In this document: positions 35,801 to 48,180 of the stretch, piece after piece
Numbering within the stretch: the first letter of the stretch is position 1
How the letters are laid out: every line of letters starts with the position of its first letter
DNA from: Tetrastigma voinierianum
Taxonomy: Eukaryota > Streptophyta > Magnoliopsida > Vitales > Vitaceae
DNA: 64,000 bases
Assembly (NCBI GenBank): GCA_016808115.1
Contig: JAEQBH010005283.1
Location: 124,001 to 188,000, forward strand
Reading direction: 5' to 3'
Position numbers and translations under genes: made by a program
The notes under the pieces: generated by a model
Database searches by the model: none
What the model was told of the DNA's origin: nothing
What the model saw: the letters and a program-made list of their open reading frames with translations, nothing else

Positions 35801-38800
35801 AAATTGAAGTCTCCTACATGGTCGCCACTGCGACAAAGGCTGGTTTTTTCATATGGTGGAGTTGGTTTCACATCCCGTGGGCAGACGTCTGGCTGTGCCG
35901 CCAATAACACAACGCTTGAAGCCGCATTATGGAGGCGAAGCTTCCTCGCACAAGACAATCATCCTTTGACAACCTGGCTGCACGGCAAAACAACGATCGC
36001 GACGCGCTGTTCCCGAATTATCAGATTCAGTATCGTCAGCTAATCACAGCTAAACATGTAATAAGCTTCGGAGGCAACCCGCGTTCAAACTTGTTTTTCG
36101 CGCCTCGTATTATTGTTTTCGCTAATTTTCACGCTTCTAGTCGCATCCATGACCGTTTCGCTTTGTCGGGTTTAATTTCAGAGCCTGAGGTATGTACCAG
36201 GTCGGCGGTAATGTTCCAAAGTCCAAAGAAGCTTTGCGGCGAGAGTTCGGGGAAAATTGAGGGCTTGAGGATGAGTAATTTTTGGTCTGATCTTCTTCAC
36301 GCCGCGACGCGGATTTCACGTCACGACGCCATTTTTGAAGTTACCACGTCGCAGCGACGTGAGATTTCACGTCGCGACGCCATTTTTTTGCTCGCCACGC
36401 CGCGACGAGATTTCACGTCGCACGCCAGTACCATCTTTTCTTCGCCACGCCGGGCGGACGTTATTTTCACGCCGCGACGCCATTTCAATATCTTCGCTAC
36501 CGCTGACGCGGTATTTCATCGCCACACGTCACTACGTCGTCAGCGACGGATTTCACGCCGCACGCCACAAATACACTGGCCGTCGCCGCGACGCGGTCCC
36601 GCACGCCGCTGACGCCATTCGTGGCTGTTTTCCGCCATCGTCAGCGACGTATTCCGCACGCCCGCGACGGACCGCTTTTAGCCCACTTAATACATAGCTG
36701 GCTCTTCACCACAGCTTTTCACTCTTCTAAACCCTTAGCTCCCCGCAGATCCCAAATTCAACGGACCGTTGAGCTCTCACCACAATCGGCCGGTGATCAC
36801 TTCATCGCCACACCAATCGTAGTCACCCTCATCGCGCTTTGGGTCATAAAGGGCATCCCTACCACCGCTGCACCCGATTCTAGCTTCGTGGGCCGCAGTC
36901 TGTGGTTCGCTTGTTGCCGCTGTAGACTAGGATTCTGGCTAAACAGAGTCATCATTTTGAGTTAGCTAGGTTCCATTAGGTTTTGAGTCTCATTAGGTGT
37001 TTTGAGTCCTTAGGTAGCTATTAGTTTGCTCGCTGTGGTACACACAGGTGTTCGACTTCTATCTAGGTTCATATATTTGCAAAGAGGCAGAAAGCCGCCT
37101 GCTGCTTCAGTCTGCTCACTGAGGAACCTCGACTCCCACATTCACTTCGCGGCTGTAAATGTGAAGGCCACGAGCGGTTTGGCAATAATTGCAAAACCGC
37201 TCATTCATTAGTTATAAGGGGTTTCATCACCTCGATGATTTCTTCGAAGACAATCGGCGCGGCGCGCGGCGGTTGGTGCCAACCCCTCGTCCGCGCGATG
37301 AGCGTAGTTCGAGACTGACGCCAACCTCGCCTCCCATGTCCTCAAAAATACTGTGGTGCGAGGTGTATCGGGTCGACTTCACGAGTCGATCAATAGTTTC
37401 TATGGCCTGTGAGCATGTCCCACCGACCTCATCGCCCGGCCATACTCGATCACGGAGGTCATCCAGACACCAGCGATCGCGGCGGAGTGATCACGCGCAG
37501 CGGGCCATGCGCCAATTTCAAGGCCAAGCATTTACCACATTCCCAAGGTTCGCACCATTTCACTACTTTCAAGGCCTTTATCCCGACGACGAATGTGTGC
37601 GAGGTGACAGCCCAAATAAGCCCTCGCTAATCTCATATTATCCAAGATATACACCATTCGATGTAGGAAAGAGGTGAGTAGGATGCGATCCTCCACAACC
37701 AGATGCGAAATGAACCTCGACACCCTTTCAGCTATTTGTGCAAACAGTCTTCAGGTGCCCTCGATCTGACACCTGACACTCGTCTCTACCCATCAAAAGC
37801 CATATCGTCAAGCTGGGACACACCCGGGTGTCCCGCAACCCGAGGGGATCCTTATGACTAGGTCACGAGCCCTGACGAGGACAAGCTTTACAAGATCTGG
37901 GCCCGTTATGGATCCTGGGCGATCCCTGTGAGAGATCTTGGCTGGGCCTCCTCGCCCACCCACCTCCACCACTGTCCCAGCCCACCTCCACCTTGTCCTC
38001 GCCAAACACCACCTACCCAGTAGCCACATGCGGCTCACCCTCTCCTAGTCCTTCACAGAGATCTGAGGATCCGCGGTTTCTACAAGCCACCGAGCGTTGA
38101 CGCCTCGATGAGACCAGTAGAGGCACCAGCCCTCAGCAGACATGGAGGCGCTGCAGGCCGATATGCGGACCAGCCCGCCAATCGTGCCATCATTCACGCA
38201 GTGCCAGCCGGTGCAGCCCGCCGCCTGGGGCCTTCGCGCTTTTCACCATCCACCACCACCGCCACCGCAGCGATATTCGTGGAGTTCCTTACTTATCGCG
38301 ATCTTGCAATGGGACACCGGAGATTTCGGCTCGGGGAAAGTAATAATTGGGTATTATATTTCTTAAAGTTTTATTTATTAAGTTTTGCTTAAGAATGTAT
38401 TTTTATCGTCGTATATTAGTGTTTTGTTTTTAGTTTATTTTACATCGCACTTTCATGTTCATGTGAGTCATGTGTTGTTTGATTATATTTTAGGACATTT
38501 TGCATGCAAGAATTGCATACATTGTGTTGTTGAAAATCGGTGGATCAATTTTTGATCGAGTTCACTAAAAACTGCTCCAATGCATACATTTGCTTGATGC
38601 TCTAATTAGATTGAATAGTTGAAAGGGTTAGTGAATCAACCCGGTGAAACCAAGCCTCAAACTTATCGTGACTCACACACTGACTTTCGTAGTATGCATA
38701 AGTGTCGAACCATACTAAAGTTCGAACAACTAGTAGATTCGAACCATTTGAGTGATGTGGACACTAATCAAAAGAGGATTGCCATTGAGCCCCAAACTAA

Positions 38801-39560
38801 AGAGGAGAAAACATAAAAACAATAGAAAAAGAGGAAAAAAGAAAAAGAAATATGACAAAAATAGTATATGATAAGAATAAGCTTGATCATCCAATCTTAA
38901 TCCCTACACGTCCTCGAGGGGCCTATCAAAGCCTAATGCCCCGAGCCAACTGGGCTGGGAGTTTATTGACTCACCGCCTCAGCTATATGGGATGGTAAGA
39001 TGATCATTCACTCGCAACCTAGGCCGTTTGAGTTTGGTTGAGTGTTCTGTAAGAAGTTTGAAGGGGGGAATTGAAATGCCCGGTGCCCTTAACCAATCGG
39101 TGGGAGTCACCAATGATCCCCGCCACAGAACACTCGCTAAAAACTTCGCACTAGGTCTTTCCATTTTGTTTAGGTAACAGAAATTTCTAAGTATAAGGAC
39201 ATAAATAAATGGGTGCGTTCCTATCCCCTTGCTCTAGTTCGCTTCCCACGTGGTCGAGCTGAAGTTCGGGGGCATCTAACCTAGGCACACCCAAAATCAC
39301 CATTATAAGCACAGATCTAGAAAGGCTATCAATTCACCAAAGATTTCATGCACTAGTCGGCTTCACCCATCTCAATCGACCTATCGAAAAGTCAAATATT
39401 CAGATGCCTCTAATGAACATCGAGGCAAAACAAGGTATGTGAGTCGCATCCAATTTGATCCCCTACTTTTCAAAGATGTGCACCACCGCGTAGTGTTAGT
39501 CAGTAGATGGTGCTCCGCAAGGTCCTCGTTTGAGTCGGTTTTCGCTTCGAGGACAAGCAA
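35801..39560 (+). other. Athila-1 post-integrase region (env-like position)
   Basis: About 3.7 kb between integrase and PPT. Some Athila elements carry an envelope-like frame here, but none is recognised. Contents: a GTCGCGACG array at 36,290-36,680; an arginine- and proline-rich frame of 162 codons at 37,189-37,677; a proline-rich PPPPP stretch near 38,250 in a frame starting at 38,142 (MEALQADMRTS); a purine-rich patch at 38,815-38,860; and AT-rich sequence near 38,390-38,600. All are interrupted and none shows a signal peptide followed by a membrane anchor. Confidence 0.45.
36290..36680 (+). repeat. Internal CGTCGCGACG array of Athila-1
   Basis: About 390 bp in which GTCGCGACG, CCGCGACG and GTCAGCGACG variants recur every 25-35 bp, with TTTCAC before and CCATTTTT after in many units, giving a rough 60-bp higher order. 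The 227-codon frame at 35,929-36,612 reads through it, which explains that frame's length and its run of Arg, Ser and His. It is the same kind of word array as in the LTRs. Confidence 0.8.
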
Positions 39561-39579
39561 GAAACTAAGCTCGGGGGTG
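39561..39579 (+). other. Athila-1 polypurine tract
   Basis: GAAACTAAGCTCGGGGGTG sits immediately before TGATTTAG. A GGACAAGCAAGAA phrase precedes it, which matches the usual 3' end of Athila and Tat internal regions. It identifies 39,580 as the 3' LTR start. Confidence 0.85.
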
Positions 39580-40759
39580 TGATTTAGTACCCAAAATTGA
39601 CTCATCTTACACCGCTACGTACTCGTCATTTTCACACGAGTTTTATAATACTGCATAGTTTTTTGGCTAAATCCCCGATTTCGTGGTCTGCGGATTACTG
39701 CGTTCATTTGAGCATGCGAGAGTAGCTTTTGGCCAATTTCGGGAACAAGGAGTGAAACACAGACACACGTCGCGACGCCACCATCGTCACATCGTCAAAT
39801 TAACGCCGCGACGTCACCATGTCAAGCACGCCCGACGTCAACACGCCGTAACGGGCTACCACCAAACAGCGACGTCAGACTAAAATCTGCTCTCATCATT
39901 GGGAAAGCACATTGTGGTTCAAAATCGAGGAGGGAGACTTTGACTTTAATTTGAGGCAATGATTTGAGCGTGAAAGTGATATTTAATCGACTGAGGAAGT
40001 GCCCTGAATTGCAACGATATATTTCTTTTGTGATAGTTTTCGATTCTAGAACAATGTTTTCCTTATTAACACTTTATATTTTCTTCATTGTTCTAGATTC
40101 TTTTCTTGTATACATCAAACCCTCATACGATATGTGATTTTAAGGATTGATTCTTTATGTTATTCAATTTGTTTATAATTGTTTAATCTACTTATACTCA
40201 GATGAATTATATGATAATGCTCGCCAAAGATTAGCATACTGCATCGGGATCCAGATTCAGAGATGAGGTATGGTCTGTAGATCAGAGTAGCCTTCGCCAT
40301 TCTGGTCAATAGAGATATTCCACCGAAGGTGGTATCTAGGGTAGAACATTTAAGCATTTCTCAATACCGAAATGATAGATATACTCGATTCTATTTGTGA
40401 GATAAGCATATACCTCGAGAGAGGATATCCCGTGAAATGAGATCACCATCATGTGCAGAGCAGAAAATGTATTGAATAACAATCTCTTTAGAAAAACAAC
40501 TATCAACGTGACAGTGGGGAGGAACCTTAGGCTTTACAACAACACTATAATTAAATCAATGTTAAGTTAGTTTTATATAATTGGAACTCCCTCTTAAAGT
40601 CATCCTTCGATATTGTCTCGAAAAGCGTAACCTCTGTAGTCAATTTAATCTTTCCCCGTGTGGATCGACATCCGTACGCGGCAGCAAATTCAGGCCACTT
40701 GGGGCTACGCTGCGTACCTCGCGCGACTTAGGCATTCATTTACACCGCGCTTTCTACCA
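39580..40759 (+). repeat. Athila-1 3' LTR
   Basis: Starts TGATTTAGTACCC directly after the PPT and ends near CTTTCTACCA. Aligns with 29,368-30,514. The exact right edge is uncertain by up to about 20 bases because the next LTR begins almost at once. Confidence 0.87.
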
Positions 40760-41639
40760 CCGGGCCGCTGATTTCACACGTGACAATCGTAAAAAGTCCG
40801 TGAAAATTCTAGAAATTTAAAAATTTCAAAAAAAATGGCAAAACGGTAATTTATCGAAATAGTCCGGAGGAAAATTTGAGATGTTTTTAGATCTTGGATG
40901 ATGAAACGGATTGCACCTTCGAGCTTCATCTCTACAAATCTAAGGCCGTGAATTGCGTCGACCTAAGAGCGCCGATTTTCAGGTATTTCGAGGTGAACTT
41001 ATTAGCCGGCACACGTGGTGATGAGGCGCACGTGGCACGGGATCACACTGGCACTCTGAGTGGCCAAGTGTCAAGCTACTAGAATGCATGATGTTATGGT
41101 AGAAGGCTAGGCATGGAACATGGTCGACCAGTGACATGTATCAATGGATGCATCATGTCCGATGTTTCAAATGGAGAAACACGGAAGTAGAGGAAGTGAA
41201 GTAGCTAGCTCCTTCCTCTCTGTGGGGAACTACTTAGAGAGCAGCAAAAAGACAGAAGAGAACCAGGAAGAGAAAGATGAATGAGAGAAAAGAAGGAGCA
41301 CTCAAACATCATAAACAACCGTGGAGTTGGGAGAGAAGTCTGCTGGCTTGGAGAACAAACATGAGGTAAAGGAGAGGAGCTGCATATTCCCCTCCATTTT
41401 TCTAGATTCGTGGATCAAGCATCAGATCTTTACCCAAACAGTAGCCTTCTACCCGCCTATTTTTGTATTTAAGGCGTTTCGCCAAAATGACCATGAAAGG
41501 CGTAGCTCTATTTGAATGGTCGACAGTGGGCAGTCAGGGCTTATAGAAATTTAAGATGTTGGGATCAAGTTTCTTCTAGTCCTTGTGGGATTTCACAGAG
41601 TTAAATTGTTTTTGGAATTGGATCGTATTATCAGCTGGT

Positions 41640-42070
41640 TTTGGGAGGTTACATGTCGTTTTTTCCTAGATTCAGACCAAAAGTCAAGTTTTAGGTTTAG
41701 TTGGTTGAATGAATAACATGCAGAATTTTTTTTTGAAAGGATCTGTTAATACCGGTTTAGTGCTTGTATCAAGAGTTATTTTTTTTTTTTCGATTTTGAG
41801 ACCAAAGTCCAATGGTATGTTATCGCTGAATGAATAACATGCATAATTTAAATTCGATCTATATCGCCGGGTTCGAGTTTTGTATCGTATTACGTTTTCC
41901 GATTTTGAGGAAACTAAAAAGTCCGCTTTGGTATGTTAGTCAGTTAAATGAATACATGGAACGGAATTGATTCTGTTATCATTGGTTATGTCAGCTGTAC
42001 ATGCGTTTTCTGATTTGAGATCTAAAATTTTAGTTTATATGTTCTGGCTGAATGAATAACATGCGCACTT
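41640..42070 (+). repeat. ~115-bp tandem repeat in derivative LTR
   Basis: The phrase GAATGAATAACATGCA or a variant recurs at about 41,707, 41,829, 41,946 and 42,050, each preceded by GATTTTGAGACCAAAGTCCA-like text and followed by a T-run. About four copies. The right LTR has corresponding copies at about 45,410-45,540 and 47,290-47,600. Confidence 0.8.
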
Positions 42071-42264
42071 GTGAACATACATGTTGATATGCATGTTTGA
42101 TGGATTAACATGATGCTTGAGAGAAAGCATGAATTATGTATATGCGGTATGAAGTTTTTTATGATGTACAACATGTAGTGATTTTATGCATGACATTGTT
42201 CTTGTATGTGCACTAGACATCGTATAACGGTGAGTGCATACATGGATTTTTTGAATGAATTAAA

Positions 42265-42715
42265 TTTCGGGAGGGTTGTCCATTATGTTTAATCTCTTGA
42301 GGGGCGTCCTAATAATATTTAATTAGAGAACTGTCCATTATATTAAATTTGAGGGTCACCATTAGTGTTTAATCTTGGAGGTTGTCCATTATATTTAATT
42401 TCGTAGAATTGTCCATTATATTAAATTCCTGAGGGGTTGTCCATTATATTTAATTTCTGACAATTGTCCATTATATTAAATTCAGAGGGTTGTCCACATA
42501 TTTAATTTCTATGATTGTCCATTGTATTAAATTTCAAGGGTTTTATCCACTTTGTTACAAGATCGAGGGTTGTCCAAAGATATTTTACTAGATTTATGAG
42601 AGTGACCAAGATAATATGATACAGATCGGGCGGTTGGTCCAAATATATTATACATGAATTTAGTTGTCCACTTAAGTTACAGATCAGTATGTCCAATGGG
42701 TTTTACATTCATGTA
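42265..42715 (+). repeat. ~30-bp GTCCATTATATTTAA array in derivative 5' LTR
   Basis: About 14 units of roughly 30 bp built on TTGTCCATTATATTTAATTT followed by a variable GAGGG or AGAA step. Purine-rich and pyrimidine-rich halves alternate. The equivalent array in the other LTR is at 47,810-48,180. Confidence 0.88.
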
Positions 42716-43088
42716 GAAATGCAGCCATTGAATGTGTGGATGTGGAACATGGTATTGCATGTGCACTTATGGGAGTGTTTCTAGAGGGAGATTTTCCATG
42801 CAAAACAAGCCACTCCCATCGTGGGACCACCTTTTCTGTACATTAAGAAGACGACGCCTGAAAGTCAGAGTATGAAGTAGCGATGTTTGTGGCCTTGAGA
42901 GGCATTTTTTGTAAAGAGCAAACAATCTAGTTTTAATATATTTTCGTATGTAAAAGTGTAAACAGTTGTACATCAAACTCTTGTAAATACTTAAGCATTT
43001 CCAGGTATTTGTGTGAAAATATACAAGGTTGTTGAGCACGGATGGAGGGCAAGATAGAAAAACCCCAAAATTTGGGGTGTCACAAAGA

Positions 43089-43100
43089 TAGTATCAGAGC
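43089..43100 (+). other. Derivative primer binding site (tRNA-Met type)
   Basis: TAGTATCAGAGC, four bases after the LTR end, matches the plant TGGTATCAGAGC PBS with one change. It fixes the plus orientation. Confidence 0.85.
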
Positions 43101-43427
43101 TAGTATACAGATTAATTGGGAGTTTCTGTGTAATTCATGGTATGATCTGATAACAAATCTTCACAAATTCAGGTACTTAGGAGCTTGTACATGAATTACT
43201 CAACTCTGACAAGTATAGGTTTAGATCATACAATGATGCATTGGGTGAAATTGGTATGATTTTGGCGGTTTAGTTTACAGAACTTTTATATGATAAATAG
43301 TATGTAATATTAAAGAAAACATAACCCATGGCCTGGAAAACATACCGAACGCCAAGACCAGAAATTAAATTAAATTGAATGCAGTATTAGTGATTGCAGT
43401 AACACACAACGAAAAAAATCTTCAATA

Positions 43428-44535
43428 TTGTATTTGACTCAGGTAGATGGTAAGTCGAGGATCGAGGAAGGTGGGTCACATTTCACCGGCAACAATCATC
43501 GCTTTTATCAAGAGGCTCGCGAGGCTGATGTCAGAATAAGGTTAATGCGACAAAGCAGGCGCCGGTCAGACCGCGACCCCAGGTCGGTGCGCACATCATC
43601 CTTCGACACGATGTGCCAGAGACCTGGTCGACACTGCCATCTAGAGTAGAGAAGCTTGTTGACCTCAGGACTCTGCGGGGCAGGCTAAGAGGAAGGAGAG
43701 TTAACCTTCTTCTAGCTCCAAGTGAAGAAGCAAGACTTCTCGGCTTTGCAAGATCTCAGATGATCGCTGCCGCCTGTGGTCAAGTGCCAGGTCAATTATC
43801 TGTGGTCGGGGGACACCAGACCTCACCTAGTCGTAAGGTAAAGCGTGTTTCCATCAAGGTCACTCTGGCCACTTGGGGACAGATTGCCCGAGTGAATCTC
43901 TAAAATGTGGGACATCACAAATTCCACCATCGTGGGACATGTAAAAGCGATCAAACCCTCCTCATCCCAACATGGGCCAAGGGAACTGGTGTCAGTCCCA
44001 AGGTGCTGCACTAGCACCTACTATTTGCGCACAGCCACAATGGGACTGCACATGGTCGAGGTCAAGGGTAGCTCAGGTCGGGACTCACACAAGACGGCAC
44101 AGATATTCCACCATTGTCGCCGCCGCGGCTGCAGACAGATTGTCCCCAAAGGCAAGGATCCTGGCACACAGCCGGGCTGTTAATCAGGTCGGGATTGCTC
44201 TTCGCACTTTGATCAGATTGTCGCTGATTGGAAGCCCATTCCATGCTATCGCTGCATCGCAGCGTTTAGGGCCGAAGCTGAAACCTTGGAAAAGCCGTTG
44301 TTTGGGGAACCCTCCCCAGGAACTGTGGTGAGGCTGATCGATATAGCGTCAGATCTGTGAGTTAGAGATCTCTCTCTGCACTTACCACTGGGTAGGATCA
44401 AGGATCACAGAATAGGTCCGAGGCTGGATGTCATCCTCTGGATGGACTAATTGACTATGATAATCGGGTCGTCATAAATTGCAGATCATCAGAGAGTTAT
44501 TACCATACACAGACTGTAGTATCGGGTATATGATT
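43428..44535 (+). pseudogene. gag/protease remnant of deletion derivative
   Basis: The region from 43,428 to about 44,180 holds overlapping frames of 73-96 codons, rich in Arg, Ser and Gly, in the gag position; no gag motif is certain. From about 44,205 the text is consistent with a Gypsy aspartic protease in shifting frames. There is a degraded DSGASHSFI site near 44,212-44,250, then LGPKLKPW, EPSPGTVVRLI (about 44,307-44,340) and RLDVILWMD (about 44,421-44,447), where the family has FDVILGMDWL. VVINC and RVITIH follow. The coding capacity stops there, before any RT. Confidence 0.6.
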
Positions 44536-45553
44536 AACCTGGGAATCTTGGACTACCCGTGGTTGACAGGAGTAAAACCAGAGTACCTTAATTTGAATTT
44601 AAAAAGGGCAAACAACACGACGGAATAGTCTTGCAGGAAAGCGAGACAGCTTATGATTCTACGATGAAAAATCCCACCCACTCGCTGAGGTCATCCCACA
44701 AAACTGGTCACCCCGGGAAGAGGAATGCGCCAAATTTACATAAATAAGATCTTCGGTATTGAAAGCGTAACTGTCCATTACCGGGGCGAAGACGTGGCAC
44801 GAGGGTACGCCATGTGGCACTAGACTCAGGGACACTTGGAACTGGAAAGGCTAAGTGTCAAGCTACTAGAATGCATGATATAGTGCAGAAGGTTAGGGTA
44901 CGGAAAGACATATTGATCTGATGCATGTATCAATGGATGTGACTATGTCCTGATGTTTTTGTTATGTTATGGGAAGGGAGAAGGCTGGTAGTTGAGCTTC
45001 CTTTGTGGGAATTAGTTTTGAGGCAGAGGCAAAAGAAAGATAGAAGAAAAACCGTAAGGAGGCAGAGAAATGGGAGAAAAGAAAGGAAAGACCAAAATTG
45101 GACCATGGAAACTAATCTATAAAGGGAGGAGAAGTTCCTCGTCGGGCTTGAGAACGTAACATAATGAGTAGAGAAGAGAGAGTCAAAGTAGACGTCCCTC
45201 CATTTTTCCAGATTCAGACCATGACTCGATCTTTACCCAAATGTGTAGGTCCTTCCACTTCAGCTATTTTTTATTTAAGACATGAAATACTACAAAGGTA
45301 GCCCTAGTTTGGTTGATACAAGAATTGAATTTCACTTAAAAATGCTGATGTTAGGACCGCTTTCAAGTCCTTGTACTCTGAATATTTTTTCGAATTGATC
45401 GTGTTAATAATGGTTTTTGGAGGTCAGACAAACATGATGTTTTTCTCAGATTTAAGATCCCAAAGTCCAACTAGGCTTGTCACTGGTTGAATGATATGCA
45501 GAGTTTTTTTTTGAAAGTGATTTTTACTACTTGTTTCTAGAGGCATCAGCACA

Positions 45554-47286
45554 TGTGATGCCCTCAAAACCCGGGGTCCCGCTGACCCACTGTCAACTCA
45601 TGGAACCGTGGTGTCTCATGATCATGAGACCCATTACATGAGTAAAATGGCCATGTTCGGCCTGATACATCCATTATCCTCACCAAAATATAAACCAACC
45701 ATATTACAATAGTTTCAAGAGTTATCACACCTATACAAATATGTTCAATCAGAATATTTTGTTACATGTTTTGCTAAACATATAATCCAGCCACATGTTT
45801 ACTTTCTTTCTTAAAGAGCGGCCTCTGAAGGGCGCCGCCTTCCCGAACACTCCTCAGATCAGCGTGAGTCCACGACGGGCGAGTTAACGCCCAAGAGTGA
45901 TATTTTCCACATGCAGTCACTCACCAAGTGCTCATGCACGGAAAACACAAGCCATTGTCTGGGCGAATTCATGATTCGTACCAAATGTCTACATGCCCAA
46001 CCCATGGCTCGAAGTCCTCACCACTCCCCTCACCAGCATGCCTACGCGGCGGTGGTAAACATTGTTTTCAAACAAGTGTTTGTTCCAAAACATAATAATT
46101 ACTTTTCGATAGCCCCACTGACAAACCCTCTCCGAGGAATTTGCTGACAATCCTCCGAAATAGTCATGGTCATCCTCAAAGATGAACTGCTAGGGACAAA
46201 CTCCCACAGCAAATTTTTCAAAATCTTCCATAAAATTATTTGATAACCATGTTTTTCATGTCATGCACTATATCTACCGGTTTAGGTTACCTCGGATGCA
46301 TAAGGAAATTTAATTTATGTTATTTAATAATAATTCATATGAATATATTGCTATGATGCATATACTAACACTTATACACAATCAATATGTTATTCACTCA
46401 TAGAGAAAAGTAATAACATAAGATTAGCCTAAGTATCCATAATATACAATCCGACAACTACTTTGGAAATGCCCAAAACATCACACAAACAACACACGGG
46501 TCATCATGTTGTTCAAACATAGCAACATAAGTGCCCAGCGAAATAAATTCAACATCTGCCTCTAATCATTATGGCATTAATCTAAGATTTCACCATTCAG
46601 CCCCATCTTTGGGATCTGAAAAACATGTCCTTCAGCTCCTAACAACATCCCTAATTCATTCTGAATGACTTTAGCCATGAATAAAAACAAGTGTATAGTG
46701 CTCCTACCTCTCTCCTGAGTTGTCAAACTCCACAAAACCCGGGTAACTAATGCTGTAGTCCAGTCAGAAGCTTAACTCTTCCTCGTTTACGAGTAATCCC
46801 ATCTGTCTCACGCCGTAGACTCTGTATAGGCAGAATCTCTCTAAACCTCATTTTCTCCCTCACTCTGACACTGCGCCAAAAAATGTGGAGACATCTTTTT
46901 CTTCTTAGCTCCCTTTTTTGTCCCTGGTTTGACTTTAAGGACCACTGACATACTACTTAACAAACTGACATCTCTTATCCTCTCAATTCATTCATATGAA
47001 ATGTCACATTTGATACATGTAGTAGCGGCCCTAATACACTGACATGCCTCTCCTCGTATCACGTGGTACTTCAGCTCTATCATATTACATCTGACAACTG
47101 CATTTCAAAGACGCTAAATTCCTCGACCATTTCCTGGAATTCGATAAAATTCTACGTTTAGTTTCAGATTTCACTGACTGATCTCAACTAGAAAGTTTTT
47201 ATTTTCGTTTATTCGAGATTCAGAAAATTCCGATTTTGATCCAAATGCCACCGCTTACCTTTTCGTAAAATTAGAATTCTTTTTCA
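45554..47286 (-). mobile_element. Solo LTR nested in the derivative 3' LTR
   Basis: Interrupts the ~115-bp repeat block: left host text ends TCAGCACA and right host text resumes AGACATGTTTGATTTTGAGA. On the minus strand the insert runs TGAAAAAGAATTC to GGGCATCACA, so it has TG...CA ends. Flanking pentamers GCACA and AGACA match at four of five places. A purine-rich tract (minus sense) about 370 bp from its start fits the layout of the other LTRs in the window. No coding motif is present. The 78-codon plus frame at 45,911 is antisense. Confidence 0.72.
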
Positions 47287-47809
47287 AGACATGTTTGATT
47301 TTGAGACCAAAGTCCAGTTTTGGTATGTTATTAGCTGAATGAATAACATGCAGAGTTTTTTGAAATTGACCTTACACGCTGGTTTGGGAGTCTATAATAC
47401 ATGTTGTTTTTTCTCGGATTTTGAGACCCAAAAGTCCAAATTTTGGTATGTTATTAATAAAATGGGAATAACATGCAGAATTTTTCTCTGAATTGATCTG
47501 AAACATCATGGTTTTATGTTGTATTGTACATGCTATTTTTCTGATTTGAGACTAAAATTCCAGCTGTATGTTAATATTATTGAATGAATAATATGAAGAA
47601 TTAGAGAAATATACATGTTGATATGTGTATGTTGATATTTAACACAAAGATGTTTTGAGATAAAAGTTATGAATAATAAATATGTTGCATGTAGTTTTTA
47701 TGATGGCAAATACGAGATTTTATGTAATGAAGATTAGCTTTGTATGTGCACTGTGGGACATCAGATAAATTCCAAGAGTACGACATGATTTCGAATTAAT
47801 TAAATTTCG

Positions 47810-48180
47810 TGGTTGCCCAATAGTTAATCTTGAAGGGTTGGGTCTATTATATTTAATTAAAGAATTATCCATTATATTAAATTTCAGGGCTGTCCATTAT
47901 GTTTAATCTCCGATGGTTGTCCACAGATGAATTTCCTTGAGAATTGTCCAGAGATTATATCAAATTTATGGTTAACCATTATAATAATCAGAGATTGTCC
48001 CATTATATTTAAATTTCTAGGTTGTCCACACTTTGTTTACAAGATCCTAGGGTTGTCCAAAGATATTTACCATCTGAGAATGACATACAATACAGATATT
48101 ATATCGAGGGTTGTCCAACATAATATAATATCGAATTCTGAGGCTCGGTCCACCTCTTGTTACAAGATCTGAGTATTGTA
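47810..48180 (+). repeat. ~30-bp GTCCATTATATTTAA array in derivative 3' LTR
   Basis: About eleven units equivalent to those at 42,265-42,715, with a higher share of altered units. Unit number and order differ between the two LTRs. Confidence 0.82.

Larger units (their letters stand above)
29368..40759 (+). mobile_element. Ty3/Gypsy Athila-lineage LTR retrotransposon
   Basis: About 11.4 kb, plus strand. Two LTRs of about 1.15-1.18 kb align. The order is 5' LTR, a decayed tRNA-Asp-type PBS, gag, protease, RT, RNase H, integrase, a long 3' region of nearly 4 kb, a G-rich PPT and the 3' LTR. This order and the long region after integrase (where some Athila elements have an envelope-like frame) fit Athila. 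All domains are broken by frameshifts and stops. A target duplication could not be matched (left TCCGC, right CCGGG). Confidence 0.85.
40780..43084 (+). repeat. Deletion derivative 5' LTR
   Basis: Ends TTTGGGGTGTCACA at 43,084, followed at once by the PBS. Aligns with the right copy through AGTGTCAAGCTACTAGAATG, ATGTATCAATGGATG, the ~115-bp repeats, the GTCCATTATATTTAA array and GAGATTTTC. The start is approximate; similarity is evident from about 40,800. Confidence 0.82.

Noticed and set aside
35929..36612. Longest open frame in the window, 227 codons, plus strand
   Set aside because: Its second half reads through the CGTCGCGACG array and is a low-complexity Arg/Ser/His/Phe stretch. It has no domain and lies in the 3' region of an Athila element, so it is likely open by chance.
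37189..37677. 162-codon frame in the envelope-like position of Athila-1
   Set aside because: No signal peptide, membrane segment or recognised motif; Arg/Ser/Pro-rich and overlapped by other frames. It is described only as part of the interval.
42265..42715. Regular repeat array considered as CRISPR-like
   Set aside because: Contiguous degenerate tandem units without unique spacers, inside an LTR of a plant retrotransposon.
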